A DNA stretch of 64,000 bases from Dictyophora rubrovolvata (GCA_029959195.1 CP114118.1:3002001-3066000), one strand, 5' to 3'. Shown: positions 22,572 through 36,217, counted from the stretch's first letter. Numbers and translations are program-made. The notes: generated by a model from the letters alone, not told the origin.

Positions 22572-25500
22572 TGGGGGATGGAAATGGAACGTACATACTG
22601 TAAGGGTCGGTACCCTTGCGTAGCGGACACCCTTCGTTTGTTGTCCTTTAGCTATTTTTATGTTCATTTTCCTTATGCCCCGTTCCTTTGTAGTACATGT
22701 CACTTTATTATTACACCGCCATGTACTTACAGAGTTCTATGTAGGATTTATTCATTATTATTTTGTGCCCTCTACATCTGCCTGCACTATCCTCGTGTGA
22801 CGTTCGCGCAGGTTTACAATACCTCTTACAGTGGTTCGGTGGGTTTTTTCAGATCTGTATTTATTATTATATTGTAATGTATCATGGACTTTGTATGCAC
22901 AGTGAGTCGCTAGTCTATTCGATGTGAAGGTGTCAAAATAACGAGCTGGATCTGACAGCCCTTGCTCCATCCACAGAGAAATACACACAGGACGGGGAAA
23001 AGTTGGTGTGGTGACTTTCATTTCATCGGTGAACTCGTTCGCATTGGCTTTTCAGTAAAGCAGCGATATTGTTTGTCGTCATCGCCATCAGGGGCGTTGA
23101 TTGCGGGTACATCTTAGCGTGACAGTGGTAGACCCAGTTAGTGGAACAAGACATGTATTGGGGTTTAAAGATGCGCGTTTTCCTTGATTACTTTCAGCCT
23201 ATGACCAATATAGCTAGATTAACAATGGCGGTACGCGCCCCACATTGACAAAAAGGAATAACACTCACCTTTCAGGACATAAAAGGTTAGTCGTGTTGTT
23301 TCGTTTCTTAACTTCCATTTAAAACCTCTCATTACCCAACTTATTTACACGGGGGGAGCAAAATTACCCGTGTTGTGGGTCGAATCACGATCACCACATG
23401 ATAGTGGACGCAAGTCATGCGGTGCAACTTCCATGCCTTGGCACTCAACAAAAGGTTAGTAAGGGCATATTCCTTTGTCTGTCAAAACAATCATAAGAAC
23501 ACATGGATTGATTCATACCGCGTTTGATATATGTGCTTGATCCAAAAAAGAGAGATATTCTTCGGCTGACAAGGACTCGGAGCGTAGTGGCAATAATAAT
23601 GTTGAAGGGGAGCATGCCTTCTGAGTTGGCGAGAATGAAGGCTGAACCGAGCCGAGCCGAGGAATAACACTACGTGGACGGCTTGAAATATGGATCTCTC
23701 TCTTGTATTCTGAAAGTTTGAATACTTCCCAGATTGTCAATGAGAGATCGGTGAGAATCCGTGGGAGGATAACACACTTTTTCAGGGTTAGCTGTTCTTT
23801 TCAATCGCGATTTGAAAAACAAATGTTATTCAAGAATGGTTTTGGATGCGATTGTCACGGGGTGTTTGATGCTTCAATGAAGGTGTGGTGAAATACCAGG
23901 TTTGAGACTCGCTGGAAGTGCCATATATATATATGCCCTCCGTAATGCATATGGTCTTGGTTCCTGTAATATTAATACTTAGATTGTAGGTCGATTGTGT
24001 CTGAGATGCGATTACGATCTAATCTATCATCTCTTAAAAAGATGGATAGAGCTTAACTATACTACCAATGGGAATTGGATGACCGGTGAAGATAAATCCG
24101 CATTCAGGACGAACAGGTTCTTCGTATATTGTTCATTTGATTTAAGAAGCTAGTAAACTGAACTGATCTTCAAGCAGGCTGGGCGCGTGACCTTTCGCCT
24201 CTAAGCCCTGCCCATTTAAGTATTGAGAACAATCTGTGCCAACTTAACTTGTGAAAAGCCGAGGTGCCCGGGTGAGCGAATATAGAATGGCGCGAAGTAG
24301 AAGAACATCTTTCTTTACCCCCTCTATTCATTCCGTGAGTCTGTCTGTCTTTCGACTCACTCGATTGCGAGCCGAAAGAGGGACCATAGTTCTAAATATA
24401 GACGCATAGCCTAAAGTATACTTAATTTCGGAGCTACTCGGCCTGAATCCGGCCGAAGCTCTCTAATTGATTGAAAAGAAGTTGGTTTTCAAAAGAAGCT
24501 TTTAAGGACGACTTTTGGACGACTTAGATTCCACAAGTTCAAAACTCAAGAACGATCATTCGCTGATCATTATGCAATACGTCAGGTCGAGCCGTAATTT
24601 TTAATCTTTTCCCCTTATTTTGGCTCAAAGTGAAACTTAGGTATAATTAATCAGTTGATGACGCGATGAACGCCTTTTGTGACTGCAGAATGAAAAATGA
24701 GGGCATCATGGTTACAACGCAACGAACGTTTGCGAGCCCGCCCGGTTGTTCACAAAGGGGAATAGATTTTTAAATGGCTGTGGCTAACCCAAAGAGCAGG
24801 CGAATCCCCCTTCGGTCCCTGAAAAAGGGCCCAAGGCACTACAAGGTTTGAACAATTCGATTCGATCAGACCGGTTGACAGCCTGACATTAAGCTTAAGT
24901 CGGGATTTCTGTACTTAGTCGTTGTCATAAGACCCCCATCTTTGGTTGAATCTAATAGGTAGAGTAATACATATTAATAGGAGCCCACTGGAGTTAATGC
25001 ATTTCGATCACCCTCAGTCTCCCGGTTTATGTATAGGTAACGGGGATGAATCATGTGGCATATATGTACATACCATACTTCTCGAGACGATGAACCGTGA
25101 AACGGAAATGATGCTAGTGTGATAATCCTAAAGGTTCAACTTAATAAAGTTTCCTAATCAACCAAACGACTCTGTGTTCCGACAGTTTGAAAACTAGAAC
25201 CATATAATTCAGTGACAGACCCCGATCGTTCATAGAAGCGACGACGTATAACTTGAACTTAAAATTTCGGGTTAAATTAATGAGTTGATTGTTCTAACCT
25301 TGGAAGCTCCCGCGACAGGCGGAACAGGTTCCGAACTAACTAAATTTGACAAACTTGAGGTGGCCACATCGATATCGCGTGTTTTGCTGGATAAAGCGAG
25401 GGTAAAATGAGTCTTTATGTGGTTTGAATCGACTTAGGGAACCCCTTAAATAGAACTTCACTTTGTTATAGAAGCAAGCTTATCATAGGAGTTAAGCTTT

Positions 25501-26888
25501 AAAAGCTAAAGAACTTCATGACGTATGTATATTAGTACTGGCCCAGAGGAACGGACTACCGATAATAGCAACACATCCGAGTCCGCTCGAAAGATTTAGA
25601 CATCCACTTATAGACTTGCTGGTATATTCTATGAATTCGTCTTACAGTGTTATATTTGAACACAAAACATTAGAAGTGAGCGACTCGAGGTATCTAATCA
25701 AATCTGCACAGACTTACTCGAGATACCGGACTTGAAAAAGGTCATCTTTTTCTTTTTCCTTTTCAAAAGGGTAACGCACGCCAACAGAAGAGCTCCCTAC
25801 TAAAATCTAAGTGTTACGAAGATCTAGTCGGGCGTGAGATCCTTTCTTAGGTGATTGAACTTGAATCAGCCGTTGTGCAATTTTTTGAGACAAAACGAGT
25901 CGGACATACGTCTTATCAAAAAAAGATGGAATGGTCATGGCAACACAATGGATGTGCCATACTTCATTATGGCGTTACGTTGATGATATCAGCCTGAATT
26001 GGACCTTCTCAACAACTTTTGTCTCGAGGCGCTCCGAAACTTCATAATAAGGCCGTGGTTGGGTGTTTTTGATGGAGAACACTCGATCCCCAACTGGAAT
26101 GGGATGACATGATGACAGACACGGATGGAACTTGAATGGTAGTATTCAAATTGACTTCATAATTGGAAAATAGGACGTGTCGCTACGCCACTTCAATCCG
26201 CTGCTATTCAACCCACGTAAGGCTATAAGATTACGAGAGTGCAAAGACATCTAGGACGAATTTCAGAGGTTGATAAGGATCTCCAACCGGGTGTCGACCC
26301 AAGCTTATTCCTCGAGCGGGGTGAACGAAAGAACATTCAAGCGGATAACGAAAGATAGAGAAAAATATTTTTGACCCAGAAATACCCGTATATCATCATT
26401 CTCGACGAATAGAAGAAGGCCGCGGCTTATAAGATGAAGCAACGCACCGCACCTCCGCAGGCCAATACGGAATTTGCCCTGTGCCATGGGCTTTGATATG
26501 AGTGTGTTCAGAAAGTTCGTTGGAGATCAAGTTTTGTAGGTTGTATGCCTTAATGACAAGATGAGCATGAACTGGGAAATCAGTCAAAAAGAAAGAAGGA
26601 AGGAAAAAGGTTTCACAGCATCGGGGACTAACGACTACCAGTCTGTCACCAAATATTGTATGAGGTTATTAATGGTGATAGATATCTAGATAGATGTGCG
26701 ACCATATTGCATTAACTGCTTCGATGCCATTGGTTTCTAAGAGCTTCGAGACATTGTTTGAGAAAACGACCGCTGAAACCTCGGCGAAATGATAAACAAC
26801 GAACCAACGATGTCGGGAGTGTTACTTGAATTCGACGGAGATGGTGGTATAATCTTTTTACGGGACTCGTGGGGGAAGAAAATCTTGA
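22572..26888. other. Long gene-poor region, possibly old decayed sequence
   Basis: More than 4 kb with almost no open frames; from about 23.9 to 26.3 kb even short ones are missing. Some minus-strand segments near 25.97-26.25 kb still read like protein for 30-40 residues (for example VGDRVFSIKNTQPRP) but cannot be placed in a family. No terminal repeats or target duplications were noticed. It may be ordinary spacer, or the remains of an old element or gene too degraded to name. Confidence 0.4.
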
Positions 26889-27690
26889 ACTAAAAGCGGG
26901 GTTTAGGCAAATCCAGAAGCATGAACAGAACACTGGCGTTACCCGATAGCAGGAGGAAAACATTGTCCGTGTTTCGCTCTCGCTTATGGTGATATTCTTC
27001 GCCACATGGATGTTTTACTCTACAAGTCAAAAACAAACAAGTATGCTGATCTATAGATACGCGCACAGCATAAACTCTTCCAAAAGAGAAATGAGTATAC
27101 TTACATATCGAAATGGTTTTAAGATTCGAATCTGGTGGTGAACCCGATCGCAGTAGTAAGCGAATAACAGAAAGTATTATTTGAGAGGTTTGTATTTCGT
27201 CTATGCAGACTGGTCCGGCCCCAGGTTGGGTATAAATGATGATCAACCGGAATGTTGTAGTTTGTTCCTGTGATTCCAGGCTGGAGAAAATCGAAGTCCA
27301 AACGCCACTCTGGTTTATGCATGACATGACCCTCTGAAATCGGTCATGTACTTGCGTGTGTGCATTCTTCTTTAGTCCAGAATATTTTTTTTCAAATACA
27401 TCGCCCAAGACACAAATAGATGATGCAGTTTCGCTTTACCTTCAAATGGTTGGGCGGCCCGCTGGGCCCGCTTGATACCGTTGGAACCGTTCGACATCTC
27501 TGACACCATACAACAATACAGACTTTTCCGCGCCAACGATGGGTAAAAATCTGCTAGGGGCAAGGTCTGTGCTGAGATGAATGAAAACAAGCCATCGGAG
27601 GCAGTAGGAATGAAATGAAATAAGAAACACACCGGTCGTCTGTCTGTTTGATACGTCTGCATATGTATTTTGGAAATTCGGAGACGGCAT
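26889..27690 (-). CDS. Doubtful multi-exon gene, unknown product
   Basis: Several minus-strand frames are open between 27767 and 26712. One path starts MPSPNFQNTYADVSNRQTT, splices through a 61-bp GTGTGT..CTCAG intron to AQTLPLADFYPS, and joins a segment containing HKPEWRLDFDFLQPG. Another reads straight through to KSVLLYGVRDVERFQRYQ and stops. The two paths use different frames and both look partly protein-like, so exon borders and product stay open. No domain recognised. Coordinates are outer limits. Confidence 0.28.
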
Positions 27691-27767
27691 TGAAATTCCT
27701 TGTACGAATCGGACACGTCAATTGAATATTGACTTTTCGTTAGTATCCAAGTCCAACACAATGCCAA

Positions 27768-29299
27768 GACAGTGAATGGTAGTCAAATGCGCTTATTTTC
27801 TTTTTCCACATCTGTCAAATTAATTTTTTTGAAATACATACATCAAGCTCAAAAGCAGTTTTTTGTTGACCGGTGCGAAAATGTTGAAAGGCTGAGATTG
27901 AGAAACTAATAAAGCCAAAGATGGTTTCAACGTGCGTGTCATCATCAGATAGGCGCCCAATGGTCACGCCCCATTTTGGTTTTCCGTCCCGACTTGAACC
28001 GAACACTCTGGAGCTTGTCAAAAACCTCGAGGTTAGGCCTCATGTATTCTATGATTTGTTACCATTGTGGTCCTTCTATACGCTGAATCAAATTACTTAG
28101 AGAGAGAGAGAGAGATCGCTGACTCCTGCAGTTTGTGAAGGGTTGCCCTGACGCAAAATTACGTGTCTCACGTTGCCAGCTCGAGCGAAGCAGCCTTCGC
28201 TTCGAAACCGGGGCTCATTTCTTCCACATCTCACACCGGACATAACCGAAAAAAGATTAACAAGTTTCTCGTTTTATACTTATTATCATTTGATTCTATT
28301 CAAAAAAACAATTGATTGGCAAGTTATCCTTGTTATTTGCGGGCCTAATACCAGACGAGACAGAGGGGTCGACCGGTGCCAAAACCGTATGTTGATTTCT
28401 ACCTTGCTAAAACCCAATTCTTCGGCAAAATCTACACCTTATTTAATTTTCCAGCCAATCTTTCTTTTTCTTTTCACCTAGTTTGTTATTGGGTCGTTTT
28501 CTCCCGCTTTGCGCCTAACCGAACGTACTCGCACTTGCTTGACTTCTCTCTCTATAGTACCCGCTTATCTCGGATCCATTTCGTTCTTTCCTCCGTCTTG
28601 GGCTGTGATCTCATCGTTCCCGCGTCCTTCCTTTGTATAACTGGGTATCCTAGTCTTAGCTTCTTTTTTTTGGGTCTCCCAACAAATTGACCGTGACAGC
28701 GCGCTCCGTATATTGACGTTGAACCTTGCTCTCAATTCGCATCCCCTCGCATCCTATTGAACCACTGAGCGACTTCCCTTTCCCGTCCCACTCTTCCGGA
28801 CCGATGTCCTAGACTTGAAAGTGGTTCTTCTCTTTAAACTGCTCTCTGTATCACTTCCCGAAAAAAAAACCACAACGGCACATTTACCGGCATCGATTCC
28901 TCAGTTTTCTATTAATCTTGTGTGCTATTTCAAACATACACTCTCTTTTCACTCCCCCTCCTCCTTCCAACTCGCTTGTGTTTGTATCCTCTTCCTTTAT
29001 TTGAGCTTATTTAAACTTTGGGGAAGCGCGTGGGTTGAAGACGTTTCATTAGAAACGCAACTCAGCTATAAGTTTTGGACCCCAGCGCATCCTTGCCTTC
29101 TTCATTCATCTGTTTCTCCTCCTCCATTCCCCACTGTTTCGTCTGTTCCTGCTCTCTAGGCACAGGAACTGAATTAAATTGCGAAATCTTATTAGGTTCG
29201 TCGATTTTGCTATATAATGATGATTTTCACCGTCCAGCTCTTTTGTCGTCGCTAATTTCTCTCTATAGTTCTAACCTTCGTCCCTTTCTTTTTCTCGTC
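27768..29299. other. Intergenic region with pyrimidine-rich leader
   Basis: A short AG-repeat lies at about 28099-28115. From about 28.4 kb the plus strand turns strongly T/C-rich up to the next start codon, fitting a long promoter and 5' leader for the 1105-residue gene. No gene seen. Confidence 0.5.
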
Positions 29300-32200
29300 A
29301 TGTCTTTCACTTCTTCATCGACGCCATCCGATATCTTAAATCCTTCTACTTCTGCACCTGCTTCTCGTACTCCGACTTCCTTTTCTCCCTTCACAGTATC
29401 TCCCTCGCCCTCGTCACCTTCTTCATCATCAAACCTGAAACGCCATTCACGACCGTCACTTGCTATCAGCTATTCTCAACCTCCTCCGCCGTAAGTATTA
29501 ATTCAATTCTATTTAATTCAATATTTTCTTCGGTGATATTTCAATTTTCGATGATAATTGCTTCATTACTCTTTTTGGTTGTGCGTACGGCATCTCCCCA
29601 TGCGAGATTCGCCTGTCATCCCAAAAAAGCGTGATGGAGTAAAAAAAAAGAAAAACAGGGAAGAAGTGCCTTGCACCGCTTGGCTTTCCTACTTTTCCCG
29701 TTATTTCCCATTCACTCATTTCCTCGAGAACCAGTTTCTGATTTGATGACTACAATGACACACAGACCCATTGTCCATATGACAGCTGATCCGAAACTTC
29801 CCACGCGCGCCTTTTATTATAGTCTCGACAACAGGCGCCCATTCACGTCCACCCAACCCAGCTCATCATCGACACCGTCCATGTCGATCTCGACGGTCGT
29901 TTCAAGCTCGATTACTACTCCTACGGCGACGACGAGCGTGCAAGATTTTCCCGCTAAAAAATCTAGCAATGCCCCGCCAAGGCAGTTCGTGGCGCCAGCT
30001 CACCCTCAGTCCCATCATTTGCATACCTTACCTCCCCGAGAGAAGACGACCAGAACATTGATCCTCGACCATACGGCTTGGCGGCATGGTCGGACCCGCT
30101 TCGCACAGGGGCGTTGTGAATTGGGGATGGAAGTCAGAATCAAGGGGAGAGAGGGGGATCTGCAGGACGACGAGCCAGGCTCAAACGGCAGGAGGCCTGC
30201 TTTCTACATTGGCGCCTGCGGTACCAACGGTGGTAGCAGTCAAGGCAGTAGTGCCAGTGGCAGTACAGCTGGATCTTCTCAGTCATCATCACGGCAAGGA
30301 CGACAGCACCGATACCGCTATAGCAATTTTGGCGAGCTGCCCGAAGTTGATGTGATGAGCAGTGACGAAGAAGAACAGATGTCTTGGGATGGCGTTGAAG
30401 GTGTCAGCGCGTTGGCTTATGGGAAACGATACCGTGGAAGAAAGCAACGTCCACGGGAACCGCTGCTGCGGACTACCCAAAGCGCGTCTCCCGCCGCGTT
30501 CATGCGAGTCGACGCCGACGAGGATAGTGCTTCTGACTACGATGACAGCGAAAATGAAATGTTGCCCTCGTTGTATCAAGATGCACGATTTGCTCCTTTA
30601 TTCGCCGCTCGCGCAGACGGCATGGAGAAAGTGCTCTGTTCCATTTTACAGCAAAACAACCGGTCGTCTCCGTCGCCAGCATCTCGTTCATCCACACCAC
30701 CTCCATATTCCATTTATATTCCCTATACCAACACACAGTATTCATTTCAGAGTAATCCTAGCTCGGAAACTTCTCGCTCTCGTATTTTGCCTAACAGTCT
30801 TCGCCTTCGCCTAGCTCTCCTGGAGCTGATCAACGACCTGTTCAAACGGCAAGGTTCAGCTTCATACGAGCAATCAAGTTCGGGTGCAAGCAGAGATCCT
30901 CCTGCAATACCAAATGAATCTGACAAATCTACCCCTCCCAACTTAATCCCTTCGTCGCCCGGTCTGAATATCCCGCCGGCTGGTCTGGCAGCTCTCCTTC
31001 AAGTTTCCAACCAGCCGTTCTTTGCTCCTCCAACTTTGCCTTCCTTCAGAACTTTATCTTTACCATCATCGTCAATGAACATACGTTCTCCTCCATTAAA
31101 TGGCTCATCACCATCCTATCTTCCGTTCGGAAACTCAGCCCCAACCTCTGGTCCGCCGTCTCGACCCCCCGCACTAGTCTTCTCTTGGACGCGAAATTGT
31201 GTAAGCTTTTTTTTTATGACGCACGAGATGAAACTTCACAATAATCAACAAAAATCATAGATCACTCCATCTCTAAATCCACTGGTCCGTGGTAAAGAAA
31301 ACGAAACAAACGAAACCGCTACTCCTATTTCTCCGGTAGACAAAGGTTATCGTCCTTCCCCCGTCACACTACGAGCTCCCGCGCATGATTTACCAGCTTC
31401 CTGGACGGACCAGGTACCCAAGGCAACTGTGACTGCATCCGGCAAACTCATTAGTCCCGCCACTGCGTTGATTCGAAGGGCTTCAGGTCGCGCGAAAGAT
31501 CTTTACGCTGCAGGGTGTTATTCCGTACCATCCCCGACAACGAGCACGCAAACATTTCGACGAGACATTCCTACGTTTTCTCATCGTGGAACTATTCTCA
31601 CAGCTCCATCCCCACCAGCGGGTCATCCCATCGACAAACTGAAGACACTTTGTCCACGCCATTTACGTGAACGGTGTCGAATATGCGAACCGGCTTCTTC
31701 TCCTTCCTCTTCTAAGCAAATTGAGCCAGAAACGGGCTTTTCGTTCTCCCCCGCTACAACGAGAATTGGAGCCGGTTTGCTGAAGGGGTGGCAAGGGCTC
31801 TTGCGTGAGCGTGAGCGCAGTGGTGGCGTCGACGGCCAATCAAAACGCACCGGTAGTGTCCTTGCTGACATGCTCCCGAAATTTTTGCGCCTCAGCGCCT
31901 TGATCGCCATCGAATTGGCTCGAGAGGCGAGAGGAGAGGAACCTGAGGCCCGAAACGGACAAGAAGGAAGCGATTTGAGACCAGAAGCTGTTGATTCGTC
32001 GACGACGATGACGAGTACAGGCACCGATACAACATCTAAACCTTGCGCTACTCATGCTCAACCAACTCGCGCATGGTTTGCTCTTCTTTCTGGTCTAATT
32101 ACCCGCGCTGTATTGGAAGGATATGTTGCGCGTGGTTGGAAAGGTGCTGATTACATCGAGATCCTCATGGGAGTTGGGTTGGGTATCAGAGATGTTGGCA

Positions 32201-33115
32201 CGCGCCGTCAGTCATCCGGTATTGGTGATTTCAGGGACGATAACCAACTTCCTGCATCAAGTGCACCTATCGTCGAAGATGTTCGCGACGAATTCGATCC
32301 TGATGAGATGCCTGGTCTTGTTGATGCATGCAAGATCCTTTTCAGCGGATTAGTGCGAGATACTGCCTTACCTGTGCCACTTGATCCTATTGAAACAACA
32401 ACGGGAACAGCCGAACAAGAGTACGTGCAGGAAATGGAAGAGCGGATGTCAGAAGTGAGTTTTTTTTTTGGTCCCAATATGTGACTGGATGATATGCTCT
32501 GGATGCTGACGTTCGTTTCTCTACTTTCTTTTTAGTTCCTCGGCATTTCCCACAATTGTCCGGACCTTGCCACCCACCTAACGCGAATGTCCGAGAAGTA
32601 CCCCGCGGAACCTGTTGAACGAGCTGCGCTGAGGTTCTGTGAGGCGATTGCAAAATGGAGAGGAAAGCCAGAGCTCGAGATGGTGAATATAACTTCAATT
32701 ATTTTTTTTTTTTCCTTTGGAAAAATAAGAACTGTATGTTGATATATTACATTACTCTTTCTAGTACAAGAAATTATCGGCTCAAAACTCTATTACATCT
32801 ACCCCGGCGCTCCCGATCCATGCGCTCCTAGCGTCACCCGCCCCACAAAAACCACCAATTCAACGGTATTTCACTGTCCCCTTTTCAGCGCGCAAACCGA
32901 CATCGTCGAGCGTACGGGGACTTAAACGTCAACGTTCCGTCGACGAAGAGGTGCGCGGGCTGAAAAAGGAGAAGGTGGAAATGAGATACATGGATGTTGA
33001 TACAGCTATTCCCAAGCAACACACGCTTCCCTCAACTGATGTCCTCGCCAATGCTCGCGGCGTAGTCGTCGAAGACCTCCCGAACGCAGATTGGGTTGGT
33101 CCCTATGGCGTGTGA
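29300..33115 (+). CDS. Large, mostly disordered protein, unknown function (1105 residues)
   Basis: Five exons: 29300-29490, 29766-31200, 31261-32454, 32536-32682 and 32765-33115. All junctions keep frame, and the first intron is unusually long at 275 bp. The N-terminus is Ser/Pro/Thr-rich. Segments that look ordered are TRTLILDHTAWRHGRTRFA with CELGMEV (about residues 165-200), a helical segment ending LRLRLALLELINDLFKRQ, a PLD/HPIDKL block with LCPRHLRERCRICEP, and a C-terminal helical part (ARAWFALLSGLITRAVLEGY-like region, then CPDLATHLTRMSEKYP and RAALRFCEAIAKWRGKPE). The last exon is basic with KRQRSVDEE and ends in DWVGPYGV. The CxxC near LCPRH..CRICEP could bind metal, but no full motif is seen. 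It resembles conserved hypothetical proteins of Agaricomycetes. Nuclear location is an inference from composition. Confidence 0.82.
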
Positions 33116-35508
33116 TGGGCTGTCTTTGGGTTTTTTGTGCGGACGGACACGAAAAGGACATGAATATATGGGACTTTGGTGGTTCTGGCTTAGTCTCGCC
33201 CCTCTTGTCCATTTTCTCGAGGATTCGTTTTTCTTTTATCCGACTCCGTCTGTCACTGTCGTCTACCCTTTGATCGATGTTGATTGTTATCTCTGCAACT
33301 TCCCTTCTGTGAAATAATAATCAGCTCTCCTTTGCTCTTTTTCTCTTCGAGAGCCGCTCGTTCCTTCTAGATGGAGAAATTTTGAGCATGTCAGCGAGGA
33401 TTTTTTTCAGTCGTTTCGCTCGTCCGCTATCTCGTTACGTTACTGAGCATGAGTTTATGCTGTGCTTTGACAAGTCAATCGTCAAAGGAAAAAAAAAAGG
33501 ACTAGAAGGAGCGGAATGGGAAATTCTCTCGTAATTAAACGATACCCCTGGAGAAGCCCCGCGTGTGAAGGCCGAGTTACAAATATAGGTTGTGCTAATA
33601 TCAGAGGCTCACTGTATATTTTTTTTCTTTTTCATTCGTTTACCTTATTATACTGTTCACTACTTTCCTTCTTTCACTGATTGGTGTATTTGTAGTTCTG
33701 AATCTTTTGTGTACAGATATGCGTATAGATAAAAAATTCAATAATATAGTTGCTTTCGCCTATCAATAACTCACCTTTTATCCAGGTTTGTTTGTTGCAT
33801 CGCGGTTATCTCTCCTTGCAGTACATCTCGCAGACAATGGTTAATCGTGGGGGCTAATAATTATTAAGGAAAGGTTTGTCAAGGGGATAGGGTGCGCCTA
33901 TTTCAGGCAAGGGATGTCCCCTTATTTTTTTTTTTTGTTTGTATGCTCCCTACCTGATCACTGATTACTTGTCTTAATGGAGAGAACGTTGTGATCTAAT
34001 GAATATAGGCTCACCTCATGCATGGAGCTCTTGTTACAAAGCCCGCGTAAAAAAAGAAGGTTCGGGAATCCTCCGAATGTGAAGGTGAGCGTGAAAATCA
34101 GTTTCATCCCATGATTTTATAAATTGCATCAGGACACGCCCACGTCGGCGACCGGTCAACCGACCAGTTATATTCGAAACCCGAATCAGTAGAAACAATT
34201 ACTCATGAAGAAGGGACAAGAAGTTGATTTTACCTATTCGTTATTGCGAGTGCACAATGTAAGTGCCAATTAAGAACGTGAATATTCCAATTTGCGCCTC
34301 ATGATTCGAAGAGGTGGAAATGGAGTCTCAGTGATTTCAGAGGTGGAGGGCGTCCCAGTGCCTCTGAAGAGGAGGTTCTAGTGGGTGTTTTATATGAAAA
34401 CAGAGGTGCGGGTAAGCCTCTATTATCTTGATAAGGTCTGGGACCCATAGTGTTCTGAACCTATCTTGAAGCTTTTATTTCCAATGGTTGGTGTGAATTA
34501 TAGTCAAGAATGCATAGCATTGAATTGCTGCTTATTGCTCTTGTACGTAAACTTTGGCTATTAGGGTAACCGTCAAGGTAAGTTTATTCAAAAGGCTGGG
34601 GACGAAGCGACGGAAAGAGAGAAAAGGACAAGCTTTTGGCTTCCATCTTAACTAAAAATCAATCATTTTGTATATCCTCTGACAAACGTTTGCTAAAAAT
34701 TACGTTACCATTGTGATCTAAAAGCACAATTTCACATCGGTATCTCGGATGTTTACATTGACCGTACACATATCATCATACATATCACAGCTTAGACGTA
34801 ACATTCCCTGTTCTATACACAATGTCCAAGTCAGCACTTCTGACATATCACTGTCTTGTACCTGCATCGGCGTCTGCACTGATGCTCCAAGGTCTTCCAA
34901 AGTGGTTCCCACATATCGCTTGATAATGCTGGCTGTTCTCCACTTTCCATGGACGTTCACAGACTTCCGATATGATGTGTTCCAGGGGGGTATAATGACG
35001 CCAATATCCGACGACATACGATGGGGGGAATTGATCGAAATAGAAAAAAGGTTCTTGTTTTTTTTCAAGGTTTGATATACCGAACAAATGAATTCATGTT
35101 GCCGGGGGATTCTAGGTCATTTTGACCTTTGGAGCAAAGAAAGCGGTGATAAACTTTAAACTTTAAACTTTGGCTTCATCGGAGAAGTCCTGTCTGCTGG
35201 GGAGACCATTAGGTGGGAGTCTTTCGAAAAGACCCTCACCCAAAAGAAGGGAAGACGTCGCTTGGCCTCCGACTATATGGTTTACCTGTGCATCCCAGCT
35301 CACAAAAATAAATCATGCATACTGCCTTTTTACTCTTTTATCACGAATTACTTTCGCCGTCGTTTTAGTCGACGGTCGATTAACCATCGTCGACAAGACT
35401 CACACCTACCATTTGCAGACTGACTGCGGTTGAACGTCGTGCCAGAGTTTTTAGAGAACATGTTTAAAACGACCTGTTGCTATTTTAAAGAACCGCGGTT
35501 CAAATTAG
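33116..35508. other. Intergenic region
   Basis: 3' flank of the large gene, then unassigned sequence. A pair of opposite frames at 34718-35087 is open on both strands; the minus-strand reading (TASIIKRYVGTTLEDLG) looks slightly protein-like but has no domain and was not called. Confidence 0.45.
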
Positions 35509-35745
35509 TAGTCATTGGAAGTTATACTTAATATGCTCGTTGGAAGGGGCAGGGCGTTGTACAACTCGTATGGAGACACAATGTTCTCACGAGGAATTGT
35601 TGAAGGAAAGGGGGGGTCCAATACGCTCGACACCACACAATCCTCCCCCCGTTCTCTACCAAAAACTTTGGGTGAAAGCGTGTCTCCATACAACACGTTG
35701 CCTCTTCCACCGAACATATTAACTCTAGCTCCCAACGACTGTTCA
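35509..35745. repeat. Imperfect inverted repeat of about 110 bp per arm
   Basis: The left arm (about 35509-35612) and the reverse complement of the right arm (about 35640-35745) share a series of blocks in the same order: AGTC(A/G)TTGG, TTAATATG, TCG(T/G)TGGAAG(G/A)GGCA, a GTTGTA(C/T) block, TATGGAGACAC and GAA(A/C)GGGGGG. The spacer is about 30 bp. The arms have drifted (roughly one in four to five bases by eye) and the left arm has a small insertion. The RNA would fold into a long hairpin. It could be an old foldback or MITE-like element, an inverted duplication, or a hairpin-RNA locus. No coding capacity of its own. Confidence 0.75.
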
Positions 35746-36217
35746 TTGGAGCCAGTGCTTTTAAAACCAACAACCGGTCGTTAACAGGTTCTCTCAAGGC
35801 TCTGGCACGACGTCGAACCGCAGCCGGTGCGCAAGAGGCCTAGGTGAAGCCCGCGTTTTGTCGACGGTGGTGAATCGGCCGTCAACTAAAGCGGCGGCGG
35901 GCCGCGGAAGTAATTCGCGACAGGCTCGATCGCGTAGAAAGAGGCACTTTTAGCAAGTACCTACAATCATCGTAACATTTTATGAAGGCGTTTCTTATCC
36001 AGAAAGAGAACGCGCCTCTGGCCCGCGCCAGTTCAAGAGCTGGGTGCGCTGTCAGCGTTACCAGAGTGTGGATGTGATGCCATGCTCGACAACTTTTCTT
36101 CAGGTTGAGTCGAAGTGCAACTAGATAGGAAGAACAATCTCGAGACTTAGCAGAGTCGAAGTCGAAGTTGTGTTGCTGGTTTCATGGGGAAAACTCAGCT
36201 CTAGCTGCGTCCACACA
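35746..36217. other. GC-rich unassigned stretch
   Basis: Notably more GC-rich than its surroundings around 35790-36060, with CG-rich motifs. No frame or repeat could be supported. Confidence 0.4.

Noticed and set aside
34718-35087. Opposed frames on both strands of about 110 codons
   Set aside because: No domain, intron or promoter evidence favours either strand; kept only as a remark in the intergenic entry.
35505-35797. Similar-looking proteins on both strands at one place
   Set aside because: The similarity is produced by the inverted repeat itself. No start context, splice sites or domain support a gene.
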